Part shown: piece by piece, positions 44,267 to 53,901 of the stretch
Layout: every line of letters begins with the position of its first letter
Numbering within the stretch: position 1 is the first letter of the stretch
NCBI RefSeq assembly: GCF_900143535.1
Contig: NZ_FRFA01000010.1
Span: 1 to 64,000 of the forward strand
Length of the DNA: 64,000 bases
Direction: 5' to 3'
DNA from: Tateyamaria sp. Alg231-49
Lineage (GTDB): Bacteria; Pseudomonadota; Alphaproteobacteria; Rhodobacterales; Rhodobacteraceae
Notes under the pieces: generated by a model
What the model was told of the DNA's origin: nothing
The model's database searches: none
What the model saw: the letters and a program-made list of their open reading frames with translations, nothing else
Position numbers and translations under genes: made by a program

Positions 44267-45655
44267 ATGCAATACATCTCGACCCGGGGACAAGCCCCAA
44301 GCTTGACCTTTGAGGACACTATGCTGACTGGCCTTGCCCGCGATGGTGGCCTTTATGTGCCAGAGACAATTCCCCAGATGGACGCCCACACCATCGCCGC
44401 CATGGCTGGGCAAAGCTACGAAGAGATTGCCTATACCGTGATGCGTCCCTTCGTCGGCGACACCTTCACCGATGCCGAGTTCCGGGGCTGCATCAACCGT
44501 GCCTATGCGGGTTTTGGACACGCCGCGCGCGCGCCGCTTGTGCAACTGGATCAGGGACATTTCTTGCTCGAACTTTTCCACGGGCCGACTTTGGCGTTCA
44601 AAGACTTTGCAATGCAGCTGATCGGCCAACTGTTCCAGACGGCCCTTGCCCGTCGCGGCGAACGGGTGACGATTGTGGGCGCGACCTCGGGCGACACCGG
44701 GTCGGCCGCGATTGAGGCCTTCCGGGGCCTCGACAATGTAGATGTGTTCATCCTTTACCCGCACAATCGCGTGAGTGAAGTGCAGCGCCGCCAAATGACG
44801 ACACCTGTTGAGGCGAATGTTCATGCGTTGGCGCTGGACGGGGACTTTGACGATTGTCAGGCCCGCCTCAAGGACATGTTCAACGATTTTGAATTCCGCG
44901 ATGGTGTGAAGCTGGCCGGGGTCAATTCGATCAATTGGGCGCGGGTGCTTGCGCAGGTGGTATATTACTTCTCGGCCGCTGCATCGCTTGGCGCGCCAAC
45001 ACGCAAGGTCAGCTTTACAGTTCCAACGGGCAATTTCGGCGACATCTTTGCCGGATACATTGCCAAGCGCATGGGCCTGCCTATCGATCGGCTGGTCGTT
45101 GCGACCAACCAGAACGACATCCTGCACCGTGCCTTGTCAGGGCAGGGGTATCACAAAGGCGATACGATCCCCTCAATCAGCCCGTCCATGGACATTCAGG
45201 TCAGCTCCAACTTTGAGCGTGCGCTGTTTGACGCCTATGGGCGCGATGGCGGGGCAGTGGCGCAGTTGATGGATGAGCTTAAGGCAGGTGGGTTCGAGGT
45301 AAGCCAAGGAGCGATGCAGGCCTTGCAGGATCATTTTGAGTCCGGGCGTGCATCCGAGGGCGAGACAAGCCAAGCGATCACCCGCACGCTGGCGGACACG
45401 GGCGAGTTATTGTGCCCGCATTCCGCAGTAGGGGGCCACGTGGCCGCTAATCACATCGAGCCTGGCACACCAATGGTCACGCTTGCCACCGCGCATCCAG
45501 CCAAGTTCCCGGATGCGGTCGAGGCGGCGACGGGCATACGCCCCCCTCTTCCCCCCCGCATGGCAGACCTGTATGAGCGTCCAGAACGGCTGACCCGGGT
45601 GCCCAATGACCTTGAGGCACTCAAGGCCCATATCAAGGAACACCGCGCGAAATGA
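44267..45655 (+). CDS. thrC: Threonine synthase
   Basis: 462 residues. PLP-dependent fold II enzyme that turns O-phosphohomoserine into threonine. It has the N-terminal MQYISTRGQAPSLTFEDTML, the PLP Lys in GPTLAFKDFAMQLIG (about 107), the phosphate-binding GATSGDTGSAAIEAFRG (about 142) and FTVPTGNFGDIFAGY (about 250). Length is usual for the proteobacterial type. It is followed by an M16 protease gene as in other rhodobacters. Confidence 0.98.
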   Translation: MQYISTRGQAPSLTFEDTMLTGLARDGGLYVPETIPQMDAHTIAAMAGQSYEEIAYTVMRPFVGDTFTDAEFRGCINRAYAGFGHAARAPLVQLDQGHFLLELFHGPTLAFKDFAMQLIGQLFQTALARRGERVTIVGATSGDTGSAAIEAFRGLDNVDVFILYPHNRVSEVQRRQMTTPVEANVHALALDGDFDDCQARLKDMFNDFEFRDGVKLAGVNSINWARVLAQVVYYFSAAASLGAPTRKVSFTVPTGNFGDIFAGYIAKRMGLPIDRLVVATNQNDILHRALSGQGYHKGDTIPSISPSMDIQVSSNFERALFDAYGRDGGAVAQLMDELKAGGFEVSQGAMQALQDHFESGRASEGETSQAITRTLADTGELLCPHSAVGGHVAANHIEPGTPMVTLATAHPAKFPDAVEAATGIRPPLPPRMADLYERPERLTRVPNDLEALKAHIKEHRAK

Positions 45656-45665
45656 GATCACTGAA

Positions 45666-46928
45666 TTGAGCACGCAGACACATACCCTGTCCAACGGGTT
45701 CCGCATCGTTACTGAGAATATGCCCGGCCTCGCCTCGGCCTCTATCGGCATCTGGGTGGGTGCAGGTGCACGGCATGAAGCGCCCGATCAGAACGGCATC
45801 GCGCATTTTCTGGAGCATATGGCGTTTAAGGGCACGCAAAAGCGGACGGCTCTGCAAATCGCCGAAGCCATTGAGGACGTTGGGGGTTATATCAACGCCT
45901 ATACCAGCCGCGAAGTGACGGCCTATTACGTCCGCGTTCTGGAAAACGATGTACCATTGGCGCTGGACGTGCTGTCGGATATTCTGCTCAACCCCGTCTT
46001 TGACGAAGGTGAGATTGAGGTCGAGCGTGGCGTGATCCTGCAAGAAATCGGGCAGGCACTCGATACGCCTGACGATGTGATCTTTGACTGGCTGCAAGAG
46101 CAGGCCTATCCCGAACAACCCCTTGGTCGCACGATCCTTGGACCAAGCGAACGTGTTTCGGCCTTTGATCGCTCTGATCTGTCCCGCTTTGTTGGTCAGC
46201 ACTATGGGCCCGAACAGATGATCCTGTCCGCAGCAGGAGCCGTCGATCACGACGCCCTTGTGCGTATGGCCGAAGAGGCCTTTGGCCACCTACCGCGTTG
46301 CCCATTGCTGATCGCGGATACGGCGCGCTTTGCGGGTGGTGAGGTTCGTCAGGGAAAATCGCTGGAACAAGCCCATTTCGCTCTGGCCTTTGAGTCTCCG
46401 GGCTATAGGGATGACGCGATTTACACGGCTCAAGTCTATGCCAGTGCGCTCGGGGGCGGCATGTCTTCGCGGCTGTTTCAGGAAATCCGCGAGAACCGGG
46501 GGCTGTGCTACACGATCTTCGCTCAGGCCGGGGCCTACGCGGACACCGGCATGACCACGATCTATGCAGGAACGTCGGCTGATCAGATTGCCGACCTTGC
46601 GACGATAACTGTGGACGAGATGAAGCGGGCGGCAGGTGATATCAGTCAGGCTGAGGTGGACCGTGCGCGTACACAAATGAAGGCGGGGCTGCTGATGGGG
46701 CTTGAAAGCCCATCCAATCGCGCCGAACGTCTCGCCCGCCTTGTGCAGATATGGGACCGGGTACCGCCCCTGAGTGAAAGCGTGGCGTTGATTGATGCGA
46801 TCACCGTGCGGGATGTGCGCGACTTTGCCGAACAAATGGCATGTAAGGCACCGATGGCTATGGCGCTTTATGGCCCGGTGGACGCAGCCCCGAGCCGCGA
46901 AGCCCTAGAGGAGCGCCGCGCCGCCTGA
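45666..46928 (+). CDS. M16-family zinc peptidase (mitochondrial-processing-peptidase-like)
   Basis: 420 residues. The start is taken as TTG 45666, giving STQTHTLSNGFRIVTE, since the homologous region begins there; no ATG fits. The inverted zinc motif HxxEH is in IAHFLEHMAFKGT (about 42), with the third ligand Glu in the downstream DEGEIEVERGVILQEI (about 120). The C-terminal half is the second M16 domain, with GGGMSSRLFQEIRENRGLCYTI. It degrades small peptides; the substrate is unknown. It starts 10 bases after thrC. Confidence 0.95.
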   Translation: MSTQTHTLSNGFRIVTENMPGLASASIGIWVGAGARHEAPDQNGIAHFLEHMAFKGTQKRTALQIAEAIEDVGGYINAYTSREVTAYYVRVLENDVPLALDVLSDILLNPVFDEGEIEVERGVILQEIGQALDTPDDVIFDWLQEQAYPEQPLGRTILGPSERVSAFDRSDLSRFVGQHYGPEQMILSAAGAVDHDALVRMAEEAFGHLPRCPLLIADTARFAGGEVRQGKSLEQAHFALAFESPGYRDDAIYTAQVYASALGGGMSSRLFQEIRENRGLCYTIFAQAGAYADTGMTTIYAGTSADQIADLATITVDEMKRAAGDISQAEVDRARTQMKAGLLMGLESPSNRAERLARLVQIWDRVPPLSESVALIDAITVRDVRDFAEQMACKAPMAMALYGPVDAAPSREALEERRAA

Positions 46929-47512
46929 TGCTGCTAACTAAACGGAAATTGCAGATCGAGACCGAGCGCATGTCGCTGCGCCCGCCGTCTCATTCCGATT
47001 TCCGCGCTTGGACGTCGCTCAGGGTGGCAAGCGCCGATCATCTGATCCCTTGGGAGCCAAGTTGGGCCAACGATCACTTGACCCGCAAGGCCTTTACCAA
47101 CCGCGTCTATTGGGCTCAGCGATCCGTGTCAGCGGGGACGGCCTTGCCGCTGTTTTTGTTCCGACGCAAGGATGACGCGCTGATGGGCGCGATCACGCTT
47201 GATAACATCCGTCGCGGCCCGGCACAGGCGGGCACCTTGGGGTATTGGACGGGGGTGAACTATGCCCGGCAAGGGTACATGCGCGAGGCGATTTTGGCCG
47301 TCGTGCACCATGCGTTCACGCGCCTTGACCTCAGCCGGATCGAAGCCGCCTGTCTGCCGGAAAACGCTGCCTCAAGGGCATTGCTGGAAACCTGCGGGTT
47401 CAAATATGAGGGCGTCGCCCAAAGCTATCTTCAGATTGATGGGCGCTGGCGGACGCATGTTCTTTACGCAAGTCTGCGTATGGATCGACGCGGACGGACC
47501 GAAGCGGGATAA
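46928..47512 (+). CDS. RimJ/RimL-type GNAT acetyltransferase
   Basis: 194 residues. Starts within the stop of the M16 gene (TGATG). The GNAT fold is visible: IETERMSLRPPSHSDFRAW at the N-terminus, LGYWTGVNYARQGYMREAILAVVHHAF (acetyl-CoA-binding region, about 104-131) and RIEAACLPENAASRALLETCGFKYEG, typical of RimJ/RimL ribosomal-protein N-acetyltransferases. The real substrate is unknown. A terminator follows. Confidence 0.9.
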   Translation: MLLTKRKLQIETERMSLRPPSHSDFRAWTSLRVASADHLIPWEPSWANDHLTRKAFTNRVYWAQRSVSAGTALPLFLFRRKDDALMGAITLDNIRRGPAQAGTLGYWTGVNYARQGYMREAILAVVHHAFTRLDLSRIEAACLPENAASRALLETCGFKYEGVAQSYLQIDGRWRTHVLYASLRMDRRGRTEAG

Positions 47513-47533
47513 ATTCTGACACAGAATGTTACC

Positions 47534-47557
47534 AAGACTTTTTGAAAAAGTCTTTTT
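47534..47557 (+). terminator. Rho-independent terminator after the thrC-M16-GNAT genes
   Basis: aagactttt and aaaagtctt form a stem around a short loop and end in five Ts, 22 bases after the GNAT stop. Confidence 0.8.
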
Positions 47558-47575
47558 GCGCTCTAACGTTATTTT

Positions 47576-48406
47576 ATGCGCTTCTTTGTGATCCTTCTTG
47601 CCCTTACGCTTGTGCCCGCAGCCATCGCCGCTCAGGACACACGCACACCTAGTCACTGCATCGCTCTGGCCAATGACATCGACGGGGCACAGTACGTCCA
47701 CAAGGCCAGCTACAATGTCGATGTGGCCTCTGAAACGGTGCGCATTCACTACATCGCCCACGCCTCTTTCCTGATCCGGACGGCCGGAGGGCTTAACATG
47801 GTGACGGACTACACGGGCTTTACCGGGTCGGCTCCGATGATCCCGGATGTCGTGACCATGAACCACGCACACGAGACGCACTGGACCGCCTTTCCAGACC
47901 CGGCCATTCCGCATGTTTTGCCCGGATGGGGAGAGTTTAGACAGGGCATCGATCACCGTGTTGATCTGGGTGAGGTGCTGGTGCGTAATGTCTCGACGGA
48001 CATCCGGTCGGAGTGGTCGGGCATTGAAGACAACGGAAATTCGATCTTTGTCTTTGAGGTGGCAGGCCTGTGCATCGGGCATCTGGGGCACTTGCATCAC
48101 GAACCCAACGACGAACAATATGCGGCTATCGGGCGCCTCGACGTGGTCATGGCGGCGGTGGACGGGGGCAACACTGTGAGCCTACCCACCATGATGCGCA
48201 TTATTGATCGCCTGCGCTCCTCCATCGTGATCCCGATGCATTGGTTCGGGGATTTCACGCTGAACCATTTCCTTGATGGGATGCGCGACACGTTTCAGGT
48301 GGTCGACGTGGGTGGTCCTGCACTGGACGTGTCGCTTGATCGGCTGCCAAGCAGGCCCACGATTATGGTGTTGCGCCCGGCATGGCTGACAGTACAACCT
48401 GAGTAG
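47576..48406 (+). CDS. Exported MBL-fold metallo-hydrolase-like protein
   Basis: 276 residues with a signal peptide (MRFFVILLALTLVPAAIAAQ). The metallo-beta-lactamase fold is seen in IHYIAHASFLIRTAGGLNMVTDY, then MNHAHETHWTAF, where the usual HxHxDH is HAHETH, then GLCIGHLGHLHH and VIPMHWFGDF near the C-terminus. This fits the UlaG-like MBL branch. Periplasmic hydrolase activity is inferred; the Asp-to-Glu change in the metal motif leaves activity uncertain. The start codon has no clear Shine-Dalgarno. Confidence 0.85.
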   Translation: MRFFVILLALTLVPAAIAAQDTRTPSHCIALANDIDGAQYVHKASYNVDVASETVRIHYIAHASFLIRTAGGLNMVTDYTGFTGSAPMIPDVVTMNHAHETHWTAFPDPAIPHVLPGWGEFRQGIDHRVDLGEVLVRNVSTDIRSEWSGIEDNGNSIFVFEVAGLCIGHLGHLHHEPNDEQYAAIGRLDVVMAAVDGGNTVSLPTMMRIIDRLRSSIVIPMHWFGDFTLNHFLDGMRDTFQVVDVGGPALDVSLDRLPSRPTIMVLRPAWLTVQPE

Positions 48407-48461
48407 CCTTAGGTACTACGCCAAGGCAGGTGCCTCCACAGTCTCCAAAAGGGTACGGGTC

Positions 48462-49874
48462 ATGCTGAATTCATTGACACCTGAACGCGCGGCGGATCTG
48501 CGCAACACCTTGCCTGCGGACAGGTTCGCTGAACCGGATGCGGGACATCTGCAAGAACCGCGGGGGCGTTATCACGGCACGGCGGGGTTGCTGGCACGCC
48601 CGCGCAGCGTCGAAGAAGTTGCTACATTGGTCCGCGCAGCGGCGGCGGCCTACGTGCCCGTCATTCCCTACGGTGGCGGCACCGGGTTGGTTGGCGGGCA
48701 GTTGGCGCCAGACGGACCTTTGCCGCTGATCCTGAGCCTTGATCGGATGACGGCCATCCGGGATGTGTTTCCAGACGAGAATGTCTTGGTGGCGGAAGCG
48801 GGTGCGGTACTGGCAGATGTGCAAACTGCGGCAAGCGATGCGGGCCGGCTTTTCCCTCTGTCGACGGCAGCCGAAGGATCTGCGCGCATTGGTGGCGTTC
48901 TGTCTACCAATGCCGGGGGGACGGCGGTTTTGCGCTATGGCAATGCACGCGATCTGTGCCTGGGGATCGAGGCCGTGCTGCCTTCGGGCGAAATCTATCG
49001 CGGGCTCAGTCGGCTGCGCAAAGACAACACCGGCTATGATCTGCGCAATCTTTTGGTCGGAGCCGAAGGAACGCTGGGCATCATCACTGCCGCGTCATTG
49101 AAATTGTTCGCCCAACCTCAGCATCGGGGTACGGCCCTTTTGCAAGTGACTTCGCCGCGTGCGGCGCTGTCCTTGCTGGCTATGGCGCGTGATCAGGTCG
49201 GGGAAAGTGTGACCGCCTTTGAACTGATCAACGGCCAAGGTTTTGCATTTCTGGCTGAGACGATGCCGCAGGTCCGAAATCCGTGGGAAGAGACGCCCGA
49301 GTGGAGCGTGCTGATCGAATTGGGGCTGTCAGGGGGGCTTTCGGCCGAGGCTGCACTTGAGCACCTGTTTGAAACGGCGCTTGAGGCGGGGTTGGTGGCT
49401 GATGGGATGATCGCCCAAAACGAGGGCCAGCGCACCGACTTCTGGACCATCCGCGAAAGCATCCCCGAGGCCAACCGGCGCATCGGGGCGATATCTTCGC
49501 ATGATATGTCGCTGCCTCTTGGGGTGCTGGCGGATTTTATCGAAGAGGGTGGGGCGCGGCTCGCGGCTTTGGGTGATTTCCGGATCAATTGTTTTGGCCA
49601 TGTTGGGGATGGAAACCTGCACTACAATGTCTTCCCACTGCTGGGGAAAAGCCGGGCGGACTATGGAAACAAAAAGGAACAGGTCTACAGGGTGCTGCAT
49701 GATCTGGTCCATGAGATGGGTGGGTCGGTCAGCGCCGAGCATGGGATCGGGCGGCTGAAGGTCGACGATCTGGAGCGGTATGGAGACCCAACAAAACTGG
49801 CGACGATGCGTAGCATCAAGGGGGCTTTGGATCCGCTGGGTATCATGAACCCGGGAGCGGTTTTGCGCGCCTAG
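48462..49874 (+). CDS. FAD-linked 2-hydroxyacid dehydrogenase (GlcD/D-2-hydroxyglutarate type)
   Basis: 470 residues. FAD-binding PCMH domain with VPVIPYGGGTGLVGGQLAPDG (about 63-83) and STAAEGSARIGGVLSTNAGGTAVLRYG (about 130-157), then the C-terminal FAD-oxidase domain with FGHVGDGNLHYNVFP (about 380) and GGSVSAEHGIGRLK (about 425), whose His residues bind metal and substrate. It oxidises D-lactate, glycolate or D-2-hydroxyglutarate; which one cannot be told. The following 287 bases (49875-50161) hold no gene I can support. Confidence 0.93.
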   Translation: MLNSLTPERAADLRNTLPADRFAEPDAGHLQEPRGRYHGTAGLLARPRSVEEVATLVRAAAAAYVPVIPYGGGTGLVGGQLAPDGPLPLILSLDRMTAIRDVFPDENVLVAEAGAVLADVQTAASDAGRLFPLSTAAEGSARIGGVLSTNAGGTAVLRYGNARDLCLGIEAVLPSGEIYRGLSRLRKDNTGYDLRNLLVGAEGTLGIITAASLKLFAQPQHRGTALLQVTSPRAALSLLAMARDQVGESVTAFELINGQGFAFLAETMPQVRNPWEETPEWSVLIELGLSGGLSAEAALEHLFETALEAGLVADGMIAQNEGQRTDFWTIRESIPEANRRIGAISSHDMSLPLGVLADFIEEGGARLAALGDFRINCFGHVGDGNLHYNVFPLLGKSRADYGNKKEQVYRVLHDLVHEMGGSVSAEHGIGRLKVDDLERYGDPTKLATMRSIKGALDPLGIMNPGAVLRA

Positions 49875-50161
49875 AGTGACGCTCTCTCAGCGCGTGTCCC
49901 ACGCTGGGACAGGATGTCGCCTGTGCAAAATCAATGGGTTGCAGAGACAAGTTAAGAATCTGTTAGGAAATGGACGTGGACACGACCCGATGAAATGGCG
50001 CGCGTGCGCGGTTGATGGCACCGGGCAGTTGAGCCGTTGGTGGGATATACCGCGCGCCCGCGCTATTGCACGTTTCAGGGCTGCCACAAGAGAACTTACA
50101 GCAGCCCCGACGCAGTATTAGACGCGTTCAGACTTCAAGACGGCGCGCGGTCCCAGTGGTC

Positions 50162-51070
50162 TTAGTTCGATACAGGTGTCCACTCTTCAGTGGGATCGTA
50201 CGCAGTCATCTCAGAGGCCAGTTCGAGGGTTTCTTCGCCCAGTATCGACTCGAGGATCACGCCGTTTTCCGACACCATGAAACTGTGCAGACCTGTTTCG
50301 CCATAGACTGCGGGAACGGCCAGCATGGCGTGCCCGCCCACCATGTTGCCATTGACGATGTAGCTCATGACGCCGCCCGGCGCGGCATCGGACTGTTCGG
50401 TCAGAACGCGGAAATAGTATCCAAAGAACGGCTCCGGTGGTTGATCGGATGTGCCGTCGTTATATCCCGTTGCTGACGCGCGGGCGAAGAGCTCACCCAG
50501 CAGCGTGTCTTCTTCGGGCCAAAACAAACCGTCTCTTGCTTCGGGCGAAGAAGAGATCACTTGTTGCGCGAATTCCATGACCCCGTCGCCATCCATGTCC
50601 GTCTGCCGGAAGTTGCGTTGGACATCGACATATGCGTCCAGAAGTTCAATGATTTCGAGCTCGTTTCCGCCAATTTCGCGCAAACGCACTTCTTCGCGCC
50701 CTGCTTCATTGTCGAAAGACCACTGCCCCTCTGCACCCTTGGCAATCGGGATGGGAAAGAGCCAGCCCTCAACACCGAGGGCGATCATCACTGAATTGTC
50801 CTCTTGGGGTTCGAACCGATACCCTTCTTGATAAAGGCCAATCAGGGCCAACCGATTAATCTGATCCTCTACCGGATCACCTTCGGACAGATAATCTGCC
50901 GCGTCTTCACCGAAAACGGTCAGTACGGCGGATTTGTCGGCCGCGCGCAACCCGGTCATCAGGGCGTCAAGCGCATCTTGTGGCGTGGCATAGCGCGCAG
51001 GTTCGGCAACGCCCGCCCCCGCGACAAAGCTGATCAACGTAACTGTTGCTGCAATTTTGATGGCATTCAT
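50162..51070 (-). CDS. Exported DUF2950 protein
   Basis: 302 residues from ATG 51070. The signal peptide MNAIKIAATVTLISFVAGAGVA is followed by a domain resembling DUF2950. A Ca-binding-like loop QTDMDGDGVMEFAQQV (D-x-D-x-D pattern, about 158) is present, with FFGYYFRVLTEQ and MVGGHAMLAVPAVYGETG downstream. DUF2950 genes are regularly paired with DUF3300 genes, and here the DUF3300 gene lies just five bases upstream in the same direction. No function is known; it is periplasmic or secreted. Confidence 0.85.
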   Translation of the reverse strand: MNAIKIAATVTLISFVAGAGVAEPARYATPQDALDALMTGLRAADKSAVLTVFGEDAADYLSEGDPVEDQINRLALIGLYQEGYRFEPQEDNSVMIALGVEGWLFPIPIAKGAEGQWSFDNEAGREEVRLREIGGNELEIIELLDAYVDVQRNFRQTDMDGDGVMEFAQQVISSSPEARDGLFWPEEDTLLGELFARASATGYNDGTSDQPPEPFFGYYFRVLTEQSDAAPGGVMSYIVNGNMVGGHAMLAVPAVYGETGLHSFMVSENGVILESILGEETLELASEMTAYDPTEEWTPVSN

Positions 51071-51074
51071 GTCT

Positions 51075-52373
51075 TCAGCCCCTTCTTCTCGCTTTGCCGC
51101 CACTCGCCTTGCCGCGACTGGACGCTTTGCGTGCTTTGTTTCCACCTGATTTTTTGTTGATCGCCTTGGGCTTTTGAACCGATTTGGGTCTCGACACGTT
51201 CTTGGCCGGGGCCTTCTTGGCGGCAGGTTTTTTAACTGCTGCTTTCTTGGCGGCGGCTGGTTTGCTTGCTTTGCTTGCCTTTGGTGCGTTCGCTTTGAGG
51301 TTATCACGCGAGATATTGCCATCCCTGGATTTTGGCATCGTCTTGCGGACGGCATCCGGTTTCACCGCAGCGCCGGGACGGGAAATGTCAGGCGCGCCAG
51401 TGGCCCCGGACAGTTTGCTGCGCAGGGCATCTGAATTGCTTTCAGATTTCTTGACGGGCAGTTTGGATTTTCCTTCGCCATCCCGTTTTGTCGAGATTTT
51501 GTCGCGCGCTTCTTTGGTGCGGTTGTCATTGGGTTTCCAGCCGCCATCCGGACGGCGGTCGCCGATGTTGCCGGACCCGATGTTGTTGCCGATGTTCACA
51601 TTCCCATCGACATCAATGTCGATGTCCGGGTTGCGATAGATCGGGCCACCGCCCCATCCGCCGCAGTTCCGGCACCCCCAATAGTCATTCCAGTCGTCGT
51701 CATCGTCAAAGATGGCGTCAATGACGGTGTAGGTTCCAAAGGCAATCAATCCTGCGGTCAGGGCGTCCCCGACGACATTGCTGTTGTCCTGCGCATAGAC
51801 GACTTCGGAATCATACTGAGGGACGTAGACGACCTCTGGGTCGGCTGGCTGAATGACGATGTCTTCTTCTTCGGTCACTTCAACGACCTGTTCCTCGCCC
51901 GAGATCAGTGCGCCTGAATTGATCGCTTGGGTCCGCATGGTTTGGACGGCTGCCATGACGTCGTCCGTCTGGGCGAGCATCGCGTCCCCCATGGTTTCAG
52001 TCCATTCGATGTGGAGAGCCATGTCTTCGATGACTTCGGGAAATGCGACGGCAAGAACCTCGACACTTTCATCCCAGCCTTCTGCTTCGACTGCCGCTTT
52101 GATGGTTTCGGGGTCTTCACCTTCGTTTACGGCCAGCAAGCGATCACCCTTGATTACCTGCATTGGATTGGTCGAGGCAACGAGGACTTGAATCAGCAGG
52201 GTATCGGGATAGAGCGCCACGGGCGCCACCAAGTTTTCCAGTTCAACCTGCGTTAAAAGCGCGTCTTCTGATACGGCATCGGTTTCCGCATCCTCAGTTT
52301 CAGTGGACTGCGCAAAGGCTGTCGACGATAGCAAAGCCAAAAAGGCTGTTAAGCACCCAAAACGTTTCCACAT
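51075..52373 (-). CDS. Exported DUF3300 protein with a Lys/Ala-rich tail
   Basis: 432 residues. Signal peptide (LSSTAFAQ), then a DUF3300 domain (about 40-200): VELENLVAPVALYPDTLLIQVLVASTNPMQV, then VVYVPQYDSEVVYAQ. A short Trp/Gly region (WNDYWGCRNCGGWGGGP) and Asp/Asn repeats (DIDVDGNVNIGNNIG) follow. The last 130 residues are Lys/Ala/Pro-rich and could bind DNA or acidic polymers, much like histone H1-type tails. The pair with DUF2950 is conserved but uncharacterised. Confidence 0.85.
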   Translation of the reverse strand: MWKRFGCLTAFLALLSSTAFAQSTETEDAETDAVSEDALLTQVELENLVAPVALYPDTLLIQVLVASTNPMQVIKGDRLLAVNEGEDPETIKAAVEAEGWDESVEVLAVAFPEVIEDMALHIEWTETMGDAMLAQTDDVMAAVQTMRTQAINSGALISGEEQVVEVTEEEDIVIQPADPEVVYVPQYDSEVVYAQDNSNVVGDALTAGLIAFGTYTVIDAIFDDDDDWNDYWGCRNCGGWGGGPIYRNPDIDIDVDGNVNIGNNIGSGNIGDRRPDGGWKPNDNRTKEARDKISTKRDGEGKSKLPVKKSESNSDALRSKLSGATGAPDISRPGAAVKPDAVRKTMPKSRDGNISRDNLKANAPKASKASKPAAAKKAAVKKPAAKKAPAKNVSRPKSVQKPKAINKKSGGNKARKASSRGKASGGKARRRG

Positions 52374-52584
52374 AGACTAAACCCCCCATATCCGAAGACG
52401 TAATAGCTGTATCTAACACCATAATTTTCCGGCTGGTAAGCCAATTCGACGCCGAAAGTTGCCGAGATGTGGGGCGTTCAAGCCCTGAGGTCGGCGGATC
52501 GTTTGAATTGGAAACTCTGCTCCGCCATCAAAATTGTGACCAAGCGTGCCGTGCCTCACAGGCACCCCGCACGCCAGTTAACCG

Positions 52585-53124
52585 TCAATCCCCTTCGAAT
52601 TCACACAGCGCGTGCACGTCCATCCCCATCGCTTCGAGCCGTGCCCGCCCACCGATGTCAGGCAGGTCGATCACGAAGGCGCAGGAGATGATCTCTCCGC
52701 CCAGCCGTTCGATCAGTTTGATCCCGGCCTCTGCGGTGCCCCCGGTGGCCAGAAGGTCGTCCACCAACAGGATCTTTTCGCCCGCTTGAATGGCGTCGTC
52801 GTGCAGTTCCACGATCGCTTCGCCGTATTCCAGTGTGTAGGCCTGTGAGATCGTCGCGCCGGGCAGCTTGCCCTTTTTGCGGATCGGGACGAACCCCACG
52901 GACAATTGGTGCGCGATGGCCCCGCCCAAGATAAAGCCACGTGCCTCAAGCCCCACCACTTTGTCGATTTGCATCCCCGCATAAGGGTGCAGCATCTGGT
53001 CTATCGCCATTCGGAACCCGCGCGGGTCTGCAAACAGCGTGGTCACGTCGCGGAACATGATCCCTTCGTGTGGGAAATCGACAATGGTGCGGATGTAGTC
53101 GCGCACGGTTTTGTTGGTTGGCAT
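52585..53124 (-). CDS. apt: Adenine phosphoribosyltransferase
   Basis: 179 residues from ATG 53124 (Shine-Dalgarno GGAG). The PRPP-binding motif [20 protein letters not shown] lies at about 122-141, and [25 protein letters not shown] opens the protein. It turns adenine and PRPP into AMP. It lies near mtnP, which releases adenine from methylthioadenosine, so the two act in sequence; they are separated by a DsbA-like gene in opposite orientation. Confidence 0.96.
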   Translation of the reverse strand: MPTNKTVRDYIRTIVDFPHEGIMFRDVTTLFADPRGFRMAIDQMLHPYAGMQIDKVVGLEARGFILGGAIAHQLSVGFVPIRKKGKLPGATISQAYTLEYGEAIVELHDDAIQAGEKILLVDDLLATGGTAEAGIKLIERLGGEIISCAFVIDLPDIGGRARLEAMGMDVHALCEFEGD

Positions 53125-53195
53125 GCTTGGGCTCCGTATCATATCTGGTTGCCATGTGATGGGACGCTGTGCCCGAAGGCAAGGAGATTGGCCCG

Positions 53196-53900
53196 GTGAA
53201 GCGACGCGATCTTTTGGCGGTGGGTGGTTTGGTTGCGTTGGCGGCCGGCTGGCAGGTGTTTGGTGTGCGCCGCCCCGGTCTGGAGTTTCGCGATGTCGCG
53301 GCCGCACCCGGTTGGCGCTTTGCCGCGCTGGGTGGCGTTTCGGGGGCTTCGGGTGCAGATTTGATGACCATTGGGTTGGACGCCGGGCCGCGTGCTTTGC
53401 CGGGTGCTGATCTGGACGCTGTCGTGCACCGCGACCGGGTGGACGGGGCGGTGCCTGTTGCTGTTTTTTCGGATTTCTTTTGTCCGTATTGTCGTGGCTT
53501 GATTGGGCGCCTTGTTGCCCGTGCTTCTGCGCCTGACATTGCCATCAGCTGGCATGAATTGCCGCTATTGGGCCCGCAGTCTGTGCTGGTGGCCCGCGCG
53601 GCGGAGGCGGCGGGGTTGCAAGGGGGGTATGCTGCGTTTTACGCGCAGATGTTGTCGGATGGGTTTCGCCCGTCCCCTGCGTGGATGGCCACGGTGGCCG
53701 AAGCGGCGGGTTTGGACGGCGCGCGGTTGCGCCGTGACATGGGGGGCGATGTGGTCGCGGGCCGGTTGTTGACCTCGGCCCGCGCGGCCAAAACGTTGGG
53801 CTTTATCGGGACGCCGGGTCTGGCCGTGGGCCGCTATGCCGTTCTGGGGGCGTTGCGCACGGATCAGATGGAAGATCTGATCGGTCGGGTTGGTGTCTGA
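53196..53900 (+). CDS. DsbA/thioredoxin-like protein with Tat-type leader
   Basis: 234 residues. GTG 53196 is preferred over GTG 53169 because aaggag lies nine bases upstream and the leader [17 protein letters not shown] starts there; the twin Arg suggests Tat export. The active site is [15 protein letters not shown] (CPYC, about 93), followed by a DsbA-type helical region and the cis-Pro stretch [12 protein letters not shown]. It catalyses thiol-disulfide exchange outside the cytoplasm. It converges on mtnP with a one-base gap between stops. Confidence 0.9.
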   Translation: MKRRDLLAVGGLVALAAGWQVFGVRRPGLEFRDVAAAPGWRFAALGGVSGASGADLMTIGLDAGPRALPGADLDAVVHRDRVDGAVPVAVFSDFFCPYCRGLIGRLVARASAPDIAISWHELPLLGPQSVLVARAAEAAGLQGGYAAFYAQMLSDGFRPSPAWMATVAEAAGLDGARLRRDMGGDVVAGRLLTSARAAKTLGFIGTPGLAVGRYAVLGALRTDQMEDLIGRVGV

Positions 53901-53901
53901 G

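Noticed and set aside
42726-44300. 524-codon minus-strand frame across ctaE and surf1
   Set aside because: It is antisense to two genes and spans their terminator; no domain is seen.
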